From WHSW01 sp963842795 (GTDB taxonomy: Bacteria > Actinomycetota > Thermoleophilia > Solirubrobacterales > 70-9), in NCBI GenBank assembly GCA_963842795.1, contig CAWJHV010000040.1:186001-250000 (forward strand): a stretch of 64,000 nucleotides of DNA, written 5' to 3'. Shown piece by piece: positions 44,110 through 52,599 of the stretch (position 1 is its first letter; every line of letters begins with the position of its first letter). The notes beneath the pieces are model-generated. The model searched no databases and had not been told where the DNA came from. It was given only the letters and a program-made list of their open reading frames with translations. The position numbers and the translations under genes are program-made.

Positions 44110-44230
44110 GCGTTCGCGCGGCGGAGTCGAAGCGGCGCTCGACTCGTTTGCTCCCGACGGCATCCTCAACTCGTTCCCGGAGTGGCCCGGGCCGTCCGAG
44201 TACTGCCGCCACGCTGGGGTCCGGGCGCGA
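44110..44230 (+). pseudogene. SnoaL-like gene fragment
   Basis: The translated stretch GGVEAALDSFAPDGI then SFPEWPGPSEYCRHAGV matches the helix, strand and SFPEWPGPSxYRGHDGV-type loop of SnoaL proteins. No start codon, N-terminus or C-terminus is recognisable around it. It is probably the remains of a paralog of the next gene. Confidence 0.5.
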
Positions 44231-44302
44231 TCGCTGGCGCTATGCGGGACCCCCGCCCGTCGTCCAACGCTGCTTCTGACAGATAGTCGCGGTCAGGTCT
44301 AG

Positions 44303-44355
44303 GGCGACAGGGCTGCCGTCAACCCGCCGAAACATTGCACTCCGCATGGGAAGCG
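44303..44355 (+). repeat. Intergenic direct repeat, copy 2
   Basis: Matches 42692-42742 (see that entry), including the exact TTGCACTCCGCATG core; lies 29 bases before the SnoaL gene start at 44384. Confidence 0.6.
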
Positions 44356-44383
44356 ATATTTCTCGGGATACTCAGGGGCGCTG

Positions 44384-44791
44384 ATGTCGCAGGAGAACGT
44401 CGAGAACTTCAAGCGCGGAGTCGAGGCCTCCAACCGACGAGACATCGAAACTCAACTGGAGCTTCTCGACCCCGAGATCGAATGGAGCCCTGCGTTTCCG
44501 GTCCTGCTCGGTGGCGAGACGCAGGTCTATCGAGGCCACGATGGCGTCCGCGATATGTTTCGCGCCTTCTATGACGTACTCGACGAGATCCACGTCGAGT
44601 ACTCCGAGATCCGCGACCTTGGCGACCAGATCATCGGCATCGGCCGGCTCCGTACCCGGGGAGGGGCCAGCGGGATCTCGACTGAGTCCCCATTCGCGGT
44701 GATAAGCGACGTCAGGAACGGCAAGGCAGTCCGAGTCCGGACCTATCTCGACCCCAACGAAGCGCTAGAAGCCGTCGGCCTGCGGGAGTAG
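44384..44791 (+). CDS. SnoaL-like protein, MSQENVE type
   Basis: A 135-aa NTF2-fold protein beginning MSQENVENFKRGVEASNRRD. It has LLDPEIEWSPAFPVLLGG, YRGHDGVRDMFRAFYDVLDE and the terminal EALEAVGLRE shared with the paralogs at 45884 and 2929. Role unknown. The direct repeat just upstream may be part of its promoter region. Confidence 0.85.
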   Translation: MSQENVENFKRGVEASNRRDIETQLELLDPEIEWSPAFPVLLGGETQVYRGHDGVRDMFRAFYDVLDEIHVEYSEIRDLGDQIIGIGRLRTRGGASGISTESPFAVISDVRNGKAVRVRTYLDPNEALEAVGLRE

Positions 44792-44841
44792 CACTTAGGA
44801 CGACGAGCAGCACATCCTGGAAGGCGTCCGCGCCGGGGCCC

Positions 44842-45471
44842 TCAGGACCGAAGCAAATCGACCATCTGTGTAGCCCGGGCCTCGTCCGGCCATCCGAAAT
44901 GCTGGCGGTAGACGAGTAATGCGAAGGCAGTGAGCGCCCCGGCGACACCGGGAATGTCGCTCTTCAGCGGGTGCTCTTCGAGCGTCGCGAGGACGTGGCC
45001 CAGGCGGACGCGGGTATGTCGGCCGAGTCCCGCCTCGGTTGCGTGCGTGAGGCTGCTCGTCTTGCGGAAGATCGACGCGTAGATCCCGCGGAAGCTCCGG
45101 ATCTCCATCGGGCCTTCAGCGGGATGTACACGGAAAGCGGCGATGTGGTGGGCCAGTAGCCGTCGATCGCTTCGGCCCGTTCCGCAAGTCCGCGGGGATT
45201 GGGTGATCCCGCGAACCGCTTGAGGTCGGCGGCGTCAAGCACAGTCACGCCGAATGCGGCTGAGGAGGCCGGTCGCGACGAGCTTCCATGAGATCTCAAC
45301 CGGGAAGGTCAGTGGCAGCCGTTCGCGGAGCATTCCGGCGAACTCGTCAGCGCAGGCTCGGAGCAGCTCGGGAGGGACCTCTTCCAGCGTGCTGGATTGG
45401 TTGCTCACCAGGCGAGTTCGCGGACTAACCGGCGCGTCATCGATCGGAAGCGGTGCCTCTACCAGTTGCAC
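44842..45471 (-). pseudogene. Helical protein broken by two indels
   Basis: Three consecutive frames form one ~209-aa protein: EVPPELLRACADEFAGMLRE (45471-~45255), then GVTVLDAADLKRFAGSPN (to ~45090), then MEIRSFRGIYASIFRKTSSL (to 44842). One insertion near 45250 and one missing C in a CCC run near 45094 would connect them; total length is a multiple of three, consistent with that. The sequence is alpha-helical and vaguely DUF5677-like, which I cannot confirm. Either a decayed gene or sequencing error. Confidence 0.5.
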
Positions 45472-45486
45472 TCCTCGTCCAAGGGG

Positions 45487-45879
45487 CTATTTCGACAGCC
45501 CTGCGGCCCTGAGGGCTTCGGTTCGCTCCGCGTACTCGTCGGCGCGGATGACCTTGCCGTCGCGCAGCGTGTAGACCTCATAGAAGCGGGCATCCACCGT
45601 GACGCCGCTTCCTCGGCCACGCCCCCGGTGGCGGGCGGTCACGACGACGCGGTCCCCGGCGTCAAGAAACTCCTCGGCCGTGACTTCGAGGTCCTCCCAG
45701 GCACTCGCCCACTGCTCGAAGTTGTCTCGGATCGAATCCAAGCCGTAAGACGGGCCCTCCTCGATCGGGTTCATCACGAAGTCCGACGCAAAGTAGGTCG
45801 CCGCCTCAGCGCGGTCCCCGTGACCGTACATCTCATAGGCGAAGGCCCAACGCACGATCTCCACGTTCTCCTGCGACAT
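45487..45879 (-). CDS. SnoaL-like protein, MSQENVEIVR type
   Basis: A 130-aa NTF2-fold protein, beginning MSQENVEIVRWAFAYEMYGH, with TAEEFLDAGDRVVVTARHRG and the tail RTEALRAAGLSK. The longer upstream frame is not needed; ATG 45879 gives the family N-terminus. It follows the SnoaL gene at 45884 on the same strand with 4 bases between them, so they are co-transcribed. Confidence 0.87.
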   Translation of the reverse strand: MSQENVEIVRWAFAYEMYGHGDRAEAATYFASDFVMNPIEEGPSYGLDSIRDNFEQWASAWEDLEVTAEEFLDAGDRVVVTARHRGRGRGSGVTVDARFYEVYTLRDGKVIRADEYAERTEALRAAGLSK

Positions 45880-45883
45880 CGCC

Positions 45884-46279
45884 CTATTCCCGCAATCCGA
45901 TGGCTTCGAGGGCCTTCGCTGGGTCTCGAAACGTGACGAAGTGAATGACCCTCGCATTTCGGAAGCTCCAGAGATATGCGTAGCGCATCTCCTCTTCGAT
46001 GCCGCTGTGTCGCCCTGTTCCTCGGAAGCGATGAACCGAGACCAGGCGGTCGCCGGTCCCGGCTATCCGCTCAAGCTCAATCGCGAACTCCTCGTAGGCC
46101 TCCAGCCACACCCGGGTTGCCCGAATCACGCCTTCGTGGCCACGATAGGCCTCCTGAGCGTGGTCGGGCAAAACGTTGTCTTCGAACACGACATCAGGGT
46201 CGAGAAGCGAGAGGTCTATGGCGCGGCCGTCCAAGCGCTCACAGAACGCTCGAAGCCTTTCCACGTTCTCCTGCGACAT
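45884..46279 (-). CDS. SnoaL-like protein, MSQENVERL type
   Basis: A 131-aa NTF2-fold protein, MSQENVERLRAFCERLDGRA, with SLLDPDVVFEDNVLP, YRGHEGVIRATRVWLEAYEE and ALEAIGLRE at the end. The start codon is ATG 46279. It forms a tight pair with the gene at 45487. Function unknown; the recurrence of the same N-terminus in four genes here suggests a lineage-specific expansion. Confidence 0.87.
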   Translation of the reverse strand: MSQENVERLRAFCERLDGRAIDLSLLDPDVVFEDNVLPDHAQEAYRGHEGVIRATRVWLEAYEEFAIELERIAGTGDRLVSVHRFRGTGRHSGIEEEMRYAYLWSFRNARVIHFVTFRDPAKALEAIGLRE

Positions 46280-46425
46280 CGCTCGCGGAGTATCTCCTGA
46301 CGCGAGAGGTATCGCCTTCCATGGGAGCACGCGTTTCCGCCCCGACCGGCCGCTCTCGCTTCGCGCGACAAGGAGTCGGCGTTCCGCTTCGGGCCTTCGG
46401 CAGCGTGACGAGCCGTTCGGTTGAG

Positions 46426-47100
46426 CTAGCCGGAGGACTCTCGAGCCACTCGTTCGCTGCTGGTCTGCGAGCCCTGCTGATAGAGACGGACGCTGAGCGC
46501 CGCTAGGAGCAGAACGGCGAGCGAGAACGGATACTGAAACGCAGCCGTCCACATCAAAGGCGTCAGCGTCACCAACGCGAGGACTATCACCAACCACGCC
46601 GACCACTGCCGGAGCACGAGGCCGGTTCGCAGCGCGATCAGGCCGATAGGCAACCCGACCATGGCGATCGCGACGCCTGCGGCCGGTGCCCCGAACGCCC
46701 AGGACACGTCGAAGTAGATCTGCGCAGTGTCAGAAGTGAGCTGGCCGTCGTCGGCGCTGAACGCTCCGGCCATATTGATCGTCTCGGCTCCGAGACCGAC
46801 CGCGGCGATAAGGACGATGCCGGCAAAGGCCACGAGCGGCAGCCCGCTGCCATTCGAGCCCTCGGCGGCGGCAAGACGCTCGCGCAGTACCGCCCCAAAC
46901 CAGACCACGAACACCAGGGAGATGATGCTGACCGTCCCGCCGATCATGATCTCGCTCGAGGTTTCCTCGTAGAACGAGACGATCTCCTCGCTCCCAGCGT
47001 CCTGGGCTGGTTGGTCGAAGCCCCAGAGCGCGCTTCCCGCCGCGAACAGGACCGCGGCGATCACGCCGGAGAGCGGCGAAAGGCGGGCAAGCCGATCCAC
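46426..47100 (-). CDS. Six-helix membrane protein
   Basis: A 224-aa integral membrane protein with helices at ~10-27, 52-73, 88-108, 132-152, 162-180 and 185-204 (for example SIISLVFVVWFGAVLRE, AWLVIVLALVTLTPLMWTA). The opening MDRLARLSPLSGVIAAVLFA and the ALWGFDQPAQDAGSEEIVSFY loop occur in similar unnamed actinobacterial membrane proteins. No transport or enzymatic motif is visible. Confidence 0.7.
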   Translation of the reverse strand: MDRLARLSPLSGVIAAVLFAAGSALWGFDQPAQDAGSEEIVSFYEETSSEIMIGGTVSIISLVFVVWFGAVLRERLAAAEGSNGSGLPLVAFAGIVLIAAVGLGAETINMAGAFSADDGQLTSDTAQIYFDVSWAFGAPAAGVAIAMVGLPIGLIALRTGLVLRQWSAWLVIVLALVTLTPLMWTAAFQYPFSLAVLLLAALSVRLYQQGSQTSSERVARESSG

Positions 47101-47289
47101 GGCCCGAGCTTAATCAGCCATGCGGAGGGCACTTGGGATCAGGGTTTGGCACTGCTCCCTTACCCGAGAAGCGGAAGGCTCGCATGGATGCGTCGCCCTG
47201 CTCGATTGATTCACCTCGCTTTCCCGCCGATCGGCGCGCCAGCGACGTCCGTTGACCGCGCCTGCGCGGACGTCACTCAGGCTCGAGTA

Positions 47290-47318
47290 AAGGCGCCTGC
47301 CAGAATCGAACCGGCGTA
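47290..47318 (-). repeat. 29-bp tRNA-3'-end-like repeat, left copy
   Basis: On the minus strand it reads TACGCCGGTTCGATTC followed by TGGCAGGCGCCTT: a T arm (GCCGG stem, TTCGATT loop, CTGGC stem with one G-U pair) and a 3' acceptor-like strand. It differs from the copy at 50394-50422 at one base in 29. Between them lie 3.1 kb. Confidence 0.55.
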
Positions 47319-47498
47319 AACGGCTTCGCAGGCCGCGCATGGGGGCCGGATTTGGCTTGTTCAAGCGGTTTTCGGGATCTGTGCGCCAGTCCATGCGCCA
47401 GTGACGTCGGTTGAGCCAGCCAATATTTCCGGCCAACGGGAGCAGCCTCGGCACCGCTCTCTGCGCCGTTAGCGCACGTGATCGCAGGGGCTGGATTC

Positions 47499-47522
47499 GC
47501 TCATGCTCATGCTCATGCTCAC
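47499..47522. repeat. Short hexamer tandem repeat
   Basis: Four near-identical GCTCAT units in a row (the last is GCTCAC), encoding alternating His-Glu in the transposase frame. Confidence 0.8.
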
Positions 47523-48204
47523 ACGAGAGGCTGTCGCGTAAACGCTGCCGATCCGCGCTCTCGGCGGCGAAACGCGCCGGATCTGAAAATGGCAGGGCCT
47601 TTCGGCCCCCGATCAGGCCCGTTGCGGCCGCCAACTGGTGCCGGTGGAGCTTCAGGAGGTTGTGAGTGGCCGCGATCAGGCGCCATTCCGAACGGGCGGC
47701 CGCCCGGCCTCGCCGTTTGAAGCGATCGATCCGTCGGTTCGTCTTGATCTGCGCGAAGACCGGCTCGACCATGCACTGGCGTTTGGCATAGAGCTCGCGA
47801 CCGGCGTCGGTGGCCATGACTCTTCGCATGAAGTCATAGGGGCCGCCGAGTCTGTTCTTTCGCGGTCGGTTGCGGGTCGTGTCGGCGGCGACGATCGGGA
47901 CCATGCCGCGCTCTCGCAGCGAGTCGATGTGCTCGTTTGACCAGTAGCCCGCATCGGCCAACACGACGCCCGGGCTGCCGCCGACGCCGGCGGTTGCCAG
48001 CTCGCGCTCCGCGGCGGCGATCATCGGGTCGAGCTCCTCGAAGTCGCCGCCCTTGGTGGTCATCTCGGCGGCGACGATGATCTGGCCCTCGGTGGTCACG
48101 GCCTGGGCGTTGTAGGCGGGCATGAAGTTGCGCCCGAACTTCATCCGCCGGGCGTCGGGGTCGGTGGTGTTGAGCTTGCCTTCGGGGGCGTCGAGGCCGT
48201 GGCC

Positions 48205-48300
48205 GCAGCGTGCCGCTTGGCGTGCTCGTAGAGCGTCTCGGGCGCGACGTCCGCGTCGTTGGGCCACACGATCGTGCCACCCTCGGGATCGGCACGGAGC
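48205..48300 (-). pseudogene. DUF2442 C-terminal fragment
   Basis: The minus strand encodes LRADPEGGTIVWPNDADV then APETLYEHA, the highly characteristic end of DUF2442 proteins. The first half is missing and the fragment stops at 48300, exactly where the FAD-oxidase homology starts on the other strand; on its other side the IS1182 fragment begins. A rearrangement breakpoint is the natural explanation. Confidence 0.5.
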
Positions 48301-49245
48301 TGGCTCGGGCGACGGTACGGGTTCGCCTGCAACACCGTCGACGCGATCGAGCTGGTGACCGCCGACGGCGAGGCGCGCCGCGTCGACCACGACCACGACC
48401 CGGACCTCTTCTGGGCGCTTCGCGGGGGCGGCGGTGGATACGCCATCGTCACCGCTCTGGACGTCGGCCTCGTTCCGCTCTCCGAGCTCTACGCCGGCCT
48501 GCTCGTCTTCCCGGCGCAGGTCGGCGCCAAGGGCATCCGCGCTTACCGCGACTGGGCCGCAACCGTCCCCGACGAGGTGACGTCGACGGTCCGCTTCCTC
48601 CGCCCCCCTGCGCGCCCCGAGGTTCCCGAGGCGCTTCGCGACCGGCCGCTACTGACGATCGGCGCCGCGCGCATCGGCGACCGCGAGGAGGGCGAGAGGA
48701 CGATCGCGCCGCTGCGCGAGATCGGCGAGTCGATCGTCGACACCTTCGACCAGGTCCCGGCCGCGCGCCTCACCGGTTTTCACATGGATCCGGCCCAGCC
48801 GGTACCGGGCCTGGGGCACCACACCGTGCTTCGCGAGCTGCCGGACGAGGCGATCGACGCGTTCGTCGGCGCGGCGGGCCCGCAGTCGGGCTCGCCATTG
48901 CTGACGGCCATGATCCGCCAGGCGGGCGGGGCGTTGGCCCGGGAGCCACAGGGGGCCGGCGCGCTGGCCAAGCTCGATGCCGGCTTCTCGATGCTCGCCT
49001 TCGGAATGCCGACCTCGCCCGAGTCAGCCGAGGCGATCGCGGCGCACCACGATCTCCTCCACGAAGCGATGCAGCCCTGGGCCGCTCCCGGCGGTTTCCT
49101 CAACCAGGCCGAGCGACCTGCGCCGCTGGAGGAGATCCTTCCGGCGGAGACCTGCGCGCGGCTGTCCGCGGTGAAGCGCCGCTGGGATCCCGACGGGATC
49201 ATCCGCGCCAACCACGAAGTCTCCGTCGCACCGGCTCGGGCCTGA
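48298..49245 (+). pseudogene. FAD-linked (BBE-type) oxidase, 5' truncated
   Basis: From SWLGRRYGFACNTVDAIELV onward the sequence is a good FAD-binding oxidoreductase: DPDLFWALRGGGGGYAIVTA, a substrate-domain middle and the berberine-bridge-like C-terminus RLSAVKRRWDPDGIIRANH. The N-terminal ~140 residues, including the FAD-linking His/GGG segment of the PCMH domain, are missing and replaced by the DUF2442 fragment. A TTG-started frame covers it, but no natural start is visible. Probably non-functional. Confidence 0.75.
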
Positions 49246-49253
49246 GCCGCAGG

Positions 49254-49604
49254 TCAATCCGAGCGGTGGGAGACGACGTTGACGATCGTGCCGCTCGGCT
49301 CGCGCAGCATGAAGCGTCGGACTCTCCACTCCTCGTCGCGCAGCGGATAGGCGATCTCGAGGCCCCGCTCCACTGCCCTGGCGTGGACCGCGTCGACATC
49401 GTCCACCCCGACCGAGATGCCGGGCGCGGAGGGGTCGTCGTTGGCCATGATGGATAGCTGGGCCGACGGGTTCGTCGGCGAGGCCACGGTGACGATCCAG
49501 CCCAAGTCCATCGCGACCTCGAAGCCGAGGAAGCCCACGAAGAAGTCGCGCGTCTCGTCGGGACGGTCCGACCTGATGTTCGGCACCGCTCTGCCGATCG
49601 TCAC
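49254..49604 (-). CDS. VOC-family (glyoxalase-like) protein
   Basis: A 116-aa single VOC module pair. The opening VPNIRSDRPDETRDFFVGFL and GFEVAMDLGWIVTVASP are typical of the first betaalphabetabetabeta unit; the second unit has VDDVDAVHARAVERGLEIAY and FMLREPSGTIVNVV. GTG 49604 is chosen because the longer frame carries no homology. VOC proteins include glyoxalases, dioxygenases and resistance proteins; specific activity unknown. Confidence 0.8.
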   Translation of the reverse strand: MTIGRAVPNIRSDRPDETRDFFVGFLGFEVAMDLGWIVTVASPTNPSAQLSIMANDDPSAPGISVGVDDVDAVHARAVERGLEIAYPLRDEEWRVRRFMLREPSGTIVNVVSHRSD

Positions 49605-49741
49605 GCCAGGTGTTCTACTCGATCCCAGGGATCGGGCGTTCGACCATGCGCTGGCCGCGCAGCTGCGATTAGTTTCCCGGCCGGGACCCGTCATAGGCCT
49701 TGAGAACTACGGCGGCACCGGCCGCCCATTGAGGAGGACCG

Positions 49742-50324
49742 ATGAGCAAGCTCAGGTGTCACATCTCGATCTCGCTGGACGGCTTCGTCGCCGGCCCGAA
49801 CCAGAGCGAGGAGAATCCGCTCGGCGAGGGCGGCGAGGTGAACGCGAGCACACGCGTAGTGGAGGAAGTGCGCGAGAACATCGGGGCCGCCGTGATGGGC
49901 CGAAACATGTTCGGCCCGCCCGCCGGTGGCGCCTGGGACGAGCAATGGAAGGGCTGGTGGGGCGACAACCCTCCCTACCACTACCCCCGTGTTCATCCTC
50001 ACCCACCACCCGCGCGATCCCGTGGAGATGGAGGGCGGGACCACGTTCCACTTCGTCACCGATGGAATCGAGTCCGCGCTCGAACAGGCAAGGGAGGCCG
50101 CAGGCGGCAAAGACGTGGCGCTTTGGGGCGGCGCCCAGGTCGTGAACGAGTACCTGGCAGCGGGACTACTGGACGTACTGGAGCTGCACGTCGTTCCACT
50201 GGTGCTCGGTGACGGTGCTCGCCTCCTCGACAACCTCGGGGACCCCGAGCAGGTGCAGCTCGAGCAGGTCCGGGCCGTGGAGGCGCCCGGCGTCACCCAC
50301 CTCAAGTACGAGGTGACGACCTGA
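49742..50324 (+). CDS. Dihydrofolate-reductase-like (RibD C-terminal) protein, frameshift
   Basis: MSKLRCHISISLDGFVAGPN is the usual start of RibD_C/DHFR-like reductases, followed by AAVMGRNMFGPPAGGAW; the C-terminal half FILTHHPRDPVEMEGGTTFH, then ALWGGAQVVNEYLAAGLLD and LHVVPLVLGDG, is in another frame. Five Cs at 49984-49988 where four would keep the frame cause the break; corrected length is 193 aa. An AGGAGGACCG precedes the ATG. Confidence 0.82.
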
Positions 50325-50393
50325 AACGGGTCGCCGAGCGGCCGCGAATCGGGCAGAAACGGCTCTAGCAAGGCTGTTGCGCCGCTAAGGCCG

Positions 50394-50422
50394 AAGGCGC
50401 CTGCCGGAATCGAACCGGCGTA
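50394..50422 (-). repeat. 29-bp tRNA-3'-end-like repeat, right copy
   Basis: The minus strand has a perfect T stem (GCCGG/CCGGC) with TTCGATT loop and an AGGCGCC acceptor-like 3' strand. 28 of 29 bases match 47290-47318. The upstream sequence does not fold into the rest of a tRNA. Confidence 0.55.
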
Positions 50423-50546
50423 CCGCCATTCGGTGGTCGCGGAGCGCTCCGGGATGCTGACCGAGATCGTCGCCGAGCTCGAGACCGGCGAGCACTCGCG
50501 ACACCACACGACCACACGGGAGTGGCTCGAGGAGCCCTGCGCGTAG
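50418..50546 (+). pseudogene. Orphan C-terminal coding fragment next to repeat
   Basis: In frame from the repeat, 42 codons read AYRHSVVAERSGMLTEIVAE, then LETGEHSRHHTTTREWLEEP, ending CA and TAG. It looks like the helical end of a protein, with no start codon upstream. The fragment starts within the repeat, as expected for a gene cut by recombination. The region between 50325 and 50565 otherwise holds only the repeat. Confidence 0.35.
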
Positions 50547-50565
50547 CCCCGCTGAGCCGTCCGGT

Positions 50566-52599
50566 TCAACGGACGGTCAGCGTGACCTCCTGTCGGTGGG
50601 CCACGCCCGGCGTCGTGCCCGTGATCTCCACCACGTAGGAGCCGGTCGGCGTCCTCCGCCTCGTCCTCACGGTCAGCGTGCTCGACTCTCCCGCCCGCAA
50701 CCGCCTGGGCGAGAAGGTGGCCCTCGCAAGCGGCGGCACCCCCGAGGCCGAGAGCCTGACGCGCCCCGGGAACGGTCCCAGGCCGATGACGGTCACCTGG
50801 AAGGAGGCCGACTCGCCGCGGGCCACGCTCGCGTCGCTCGGAGCCACCGAAAGCGAGAAGTCCCGGGGCGCGGGCACCCTGAGAATCACCTCCGCGCCGC
50901 GGATCAACTCGCCGTCGCTGCCACTGATGCCGAGCCGGTACCGGCCGGGCGCGATGGTCGGCGCCGGGCTGACGACGAGCTGGGAGCTGCCGTCGCCGCC
51001 GGCGATCGTCGCGGGCGAGAACCCCCAGCTCGCCTCCGAGATATCCAGGCCGCTGAGCGACAGGCTGACGTCGTGGTCAAAGCCGTGCAGCGCATCGGCT
51101 GACACCGTGTACTCCGCGCTCCCCCCGGGCCAGGCGCGAGCCCACGCAGGCGAGGCCGACAGCTCGAAGTCGGGGGGCGCGGCGAGCCACTCATAGGAGC
51201 CGGAGACGTCGAGCGCGCCCCAGCCAAAATCGTTATCGGCGCCGGGCTCCCCGAGATCGACCACGCCGCCCTCGAGCGCCGCTGTCTGCCGATTCGCGCT
51301 CAGGCCGGGTTGGACCTCCGCGAGTAGCGCCAGCGCCCCGACGACGTGCGGGGCGGCCAGCGACGTCCCGCTGTCGGTGTGCCAACCCCCGAACAGGTCG
51401 GAGCTTCTGATCCCCACCCCCGGCGCGACCAGCTCGGGAGAGGTCGTCGAGGGCTCGCCGCACGCGGACGGGCCGCGGCTGCTCGACGGGGCGATCGCAC
51501 CTTCGTTGTCGATCGCTCCGACGGCGAACGCGGCCGGGTTGTTGGCGGGGCTGACGCTCGTCGACGCTCCCGGGCCGGAGTTGCCGGCGGCGAACACGGG
51601 CAGGATGCCCGCGGCTCGCAGGTTCTCGAGATCGAGCTCGAAGCTCAGGTCGCAGCCGGGAGCTCCCAGCAGCCAGGAGTTGTTGAGGACGTTCGGCGCG
51701 TCCGCCGTCGCCGGATCGCCATCCGGGTCCAGGACCCATTGGAAGGCCTGATGGATCCCGGCGCTGGTCGCGACGCCACGATCGTTGAAGATCTTGGCAG
51801 CGATCCACTTCGCCCCGGGCGCCACACCGATCGCCGTCCCGCCGGCGTCGCCTCCGACGATCACGCCCATCGTCGAGGTCCCGTGACCGCTGACGTCGAC
51901 CGGAGTGGTCGGATGCTCCCCACTGGGATCGAACCAGCTGTTCGTGCCTCCGCGCCAACGCGCGGACAGATCCGGGTGGGCCACGTCCACGCCGGTGTCG
52001 AGACTGGCGACGACGACCCCCTCGCCTGTGATCCCCTGCTCCCACAGCACCGGCGCTCGGGTGAGCCCGATGTTGGGCTCCGGCGCCGAGCTCCCGGGCT
52101 CTGCGGCCGGCGCCGCGAGCCTCGCGTTCTCATCGACAGCCGCGACGTCGGGGCGAGCCGCCAGCTCGCGGATCGTGCTCTCGTCCGCCCTGATGATCAG
52201 GCCGTTGAAGATCCACAGCGACTCGAAGCGACGCACGCCGCCCTGCGCGACACCGTTAGCGAGTTGCCGCCGGATCGCGCGCTGCGTGCGGGCCGCCTCG
52301 CGGTGCAGCCGGGCGACCGCGCGGCGCACACGTCGGCTGCGCGAAAGCGCCGACCGCCGCCCCGGGGCGCGCTGTGGGCGCATGGTGACGATCACCGTCA
52401 GCCGCTCACCTCGGGGTAGCGACGCCAAGGTGCGGTCGAGCTCTGCAGACAAGCGAGCCGCGGACGCGCCCGGCGGGCGGTCGGTGCTCGGTCCGGCGCG
52501 CGCATCGGCCGACCCGGTCAGCGCGGCGATAACGAGCAGGGTCGCGCCGAGCAGCCTCGCCGGCGTTCGGCCCGCTCGCGCTCGCGTCGCGCCCCTCAT
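50566..52599 (-). CDS. Subtilisin-like (S8) exported serine protease
   Basis: A 677-aa exported subtilase. Signal peptide ~1-34 (LLGATLLVIAALTGSADARA), an I9-like propeptide region, and the full catalytic set: Asp201 in VASLDTGVDVAHP, His239 in SGHGTST, Asn340 in FAAGNSGPG and Ser413 in SGTSLAAPHV. The C-terminal ~230 residues hold two Ig-like beta domains (YTVSADALHGFDHDVSLSLS; SFQVTVIGLGPFPGRVRLSA). Start ATG 52599 overlaps the CopCD stop. As the last gene of the copper operon it may process its exported partners. Confidence 0.92.
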   Translation of the reverse strand: MRGATRARAGRTPARLLGATLLVIAALTGSADARAGPSTDRPPGASAARLSAELDRTLASLPRGERLTVIVTMRPQRAPGRRSALSRSRRVRRAVARLHREAARTQRAIRRQLANGVAQGGVRRFESLWIFNGLIIRADESTIRELAARPDVAAVDENARLAAPAAEPGSSAPEPNIGLTRAPVLWEQGITGEGVVVASLDTGVDVAHPDLSARWRGGTNSWFDPSGEHPTTPVDVSGHGTSTMGVIVGGDAGGTAIGVAPGAKWIAAKIFNDRGVATSAGIHQAFQWVLDPDGDPATADAPNVLNNSWLLGAPGCDLSFELDLENLRAAGILPVFAAGNSGPGASTSVSPANNPAAFAVGAIDNEGAIAPSSSRGPSACGEPSTTSPELVAPGVGIRSSDLFGGWHTDSGTSLAAPHVVGALALLAEVQPGLSANRQTAALEGGVVDLGEPGADNDFGWGALDVSGSYEWLAAPPDFELSASPAWARAWPGGSAEYTVSADALHGFDHDVSLSLSGLDISEASWGFSPATIAGGDGSSQLVVSPAPTIAPGRYRLGISGSDGELIRGAEVILRVPAPRDFSLSVAPSDASVARGESASFQVTVIGLGPFPGRVRLSASGVPPLARATFSPRRLRAGESSTLTVRTRRRTPTGSYVVEITGTTPGVAHRQEVTLTVR

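Larger units (their letters stand above)
47110..48195 (-). pseudogene. IS1182-type transposase, C-terminal DDE part
   Basis: The conserved part (about 48195-47630) has KLNTTDPDARRMKFGRNFMP, AYNAQAVTTEGQIIVAAEMT, VVLADAGYWSNEHIDSL and RQCMVEPVFAQIKTNRRIDR, matching the DDE domain of IS1182-family transposases. The N-terminal DUF772 half is absent: upstream it joins a DUF2442 fragment. Past LLKLHRHQL the frame continues without recognisable homology to 47110. So it is a 5'-truncated insertion-sequence remnant; no terminal inverted repeats were identified. Confidence 0.72.

Noticed and set aside
47110..47480. Transposase C-terminal extension as functional coding sequence
   Set aside because: After LLKLHRHQL the frame has no family similarity and runs through the tRNA-like repeat; it is probably fortuitous read-through.
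50394..50480. Complete tRNA gene on the minus strand
   Set aside because: Only the T arm and acceptor 3' strand are present; no D arm, anticodon arm or matching 5' acceptor was found.
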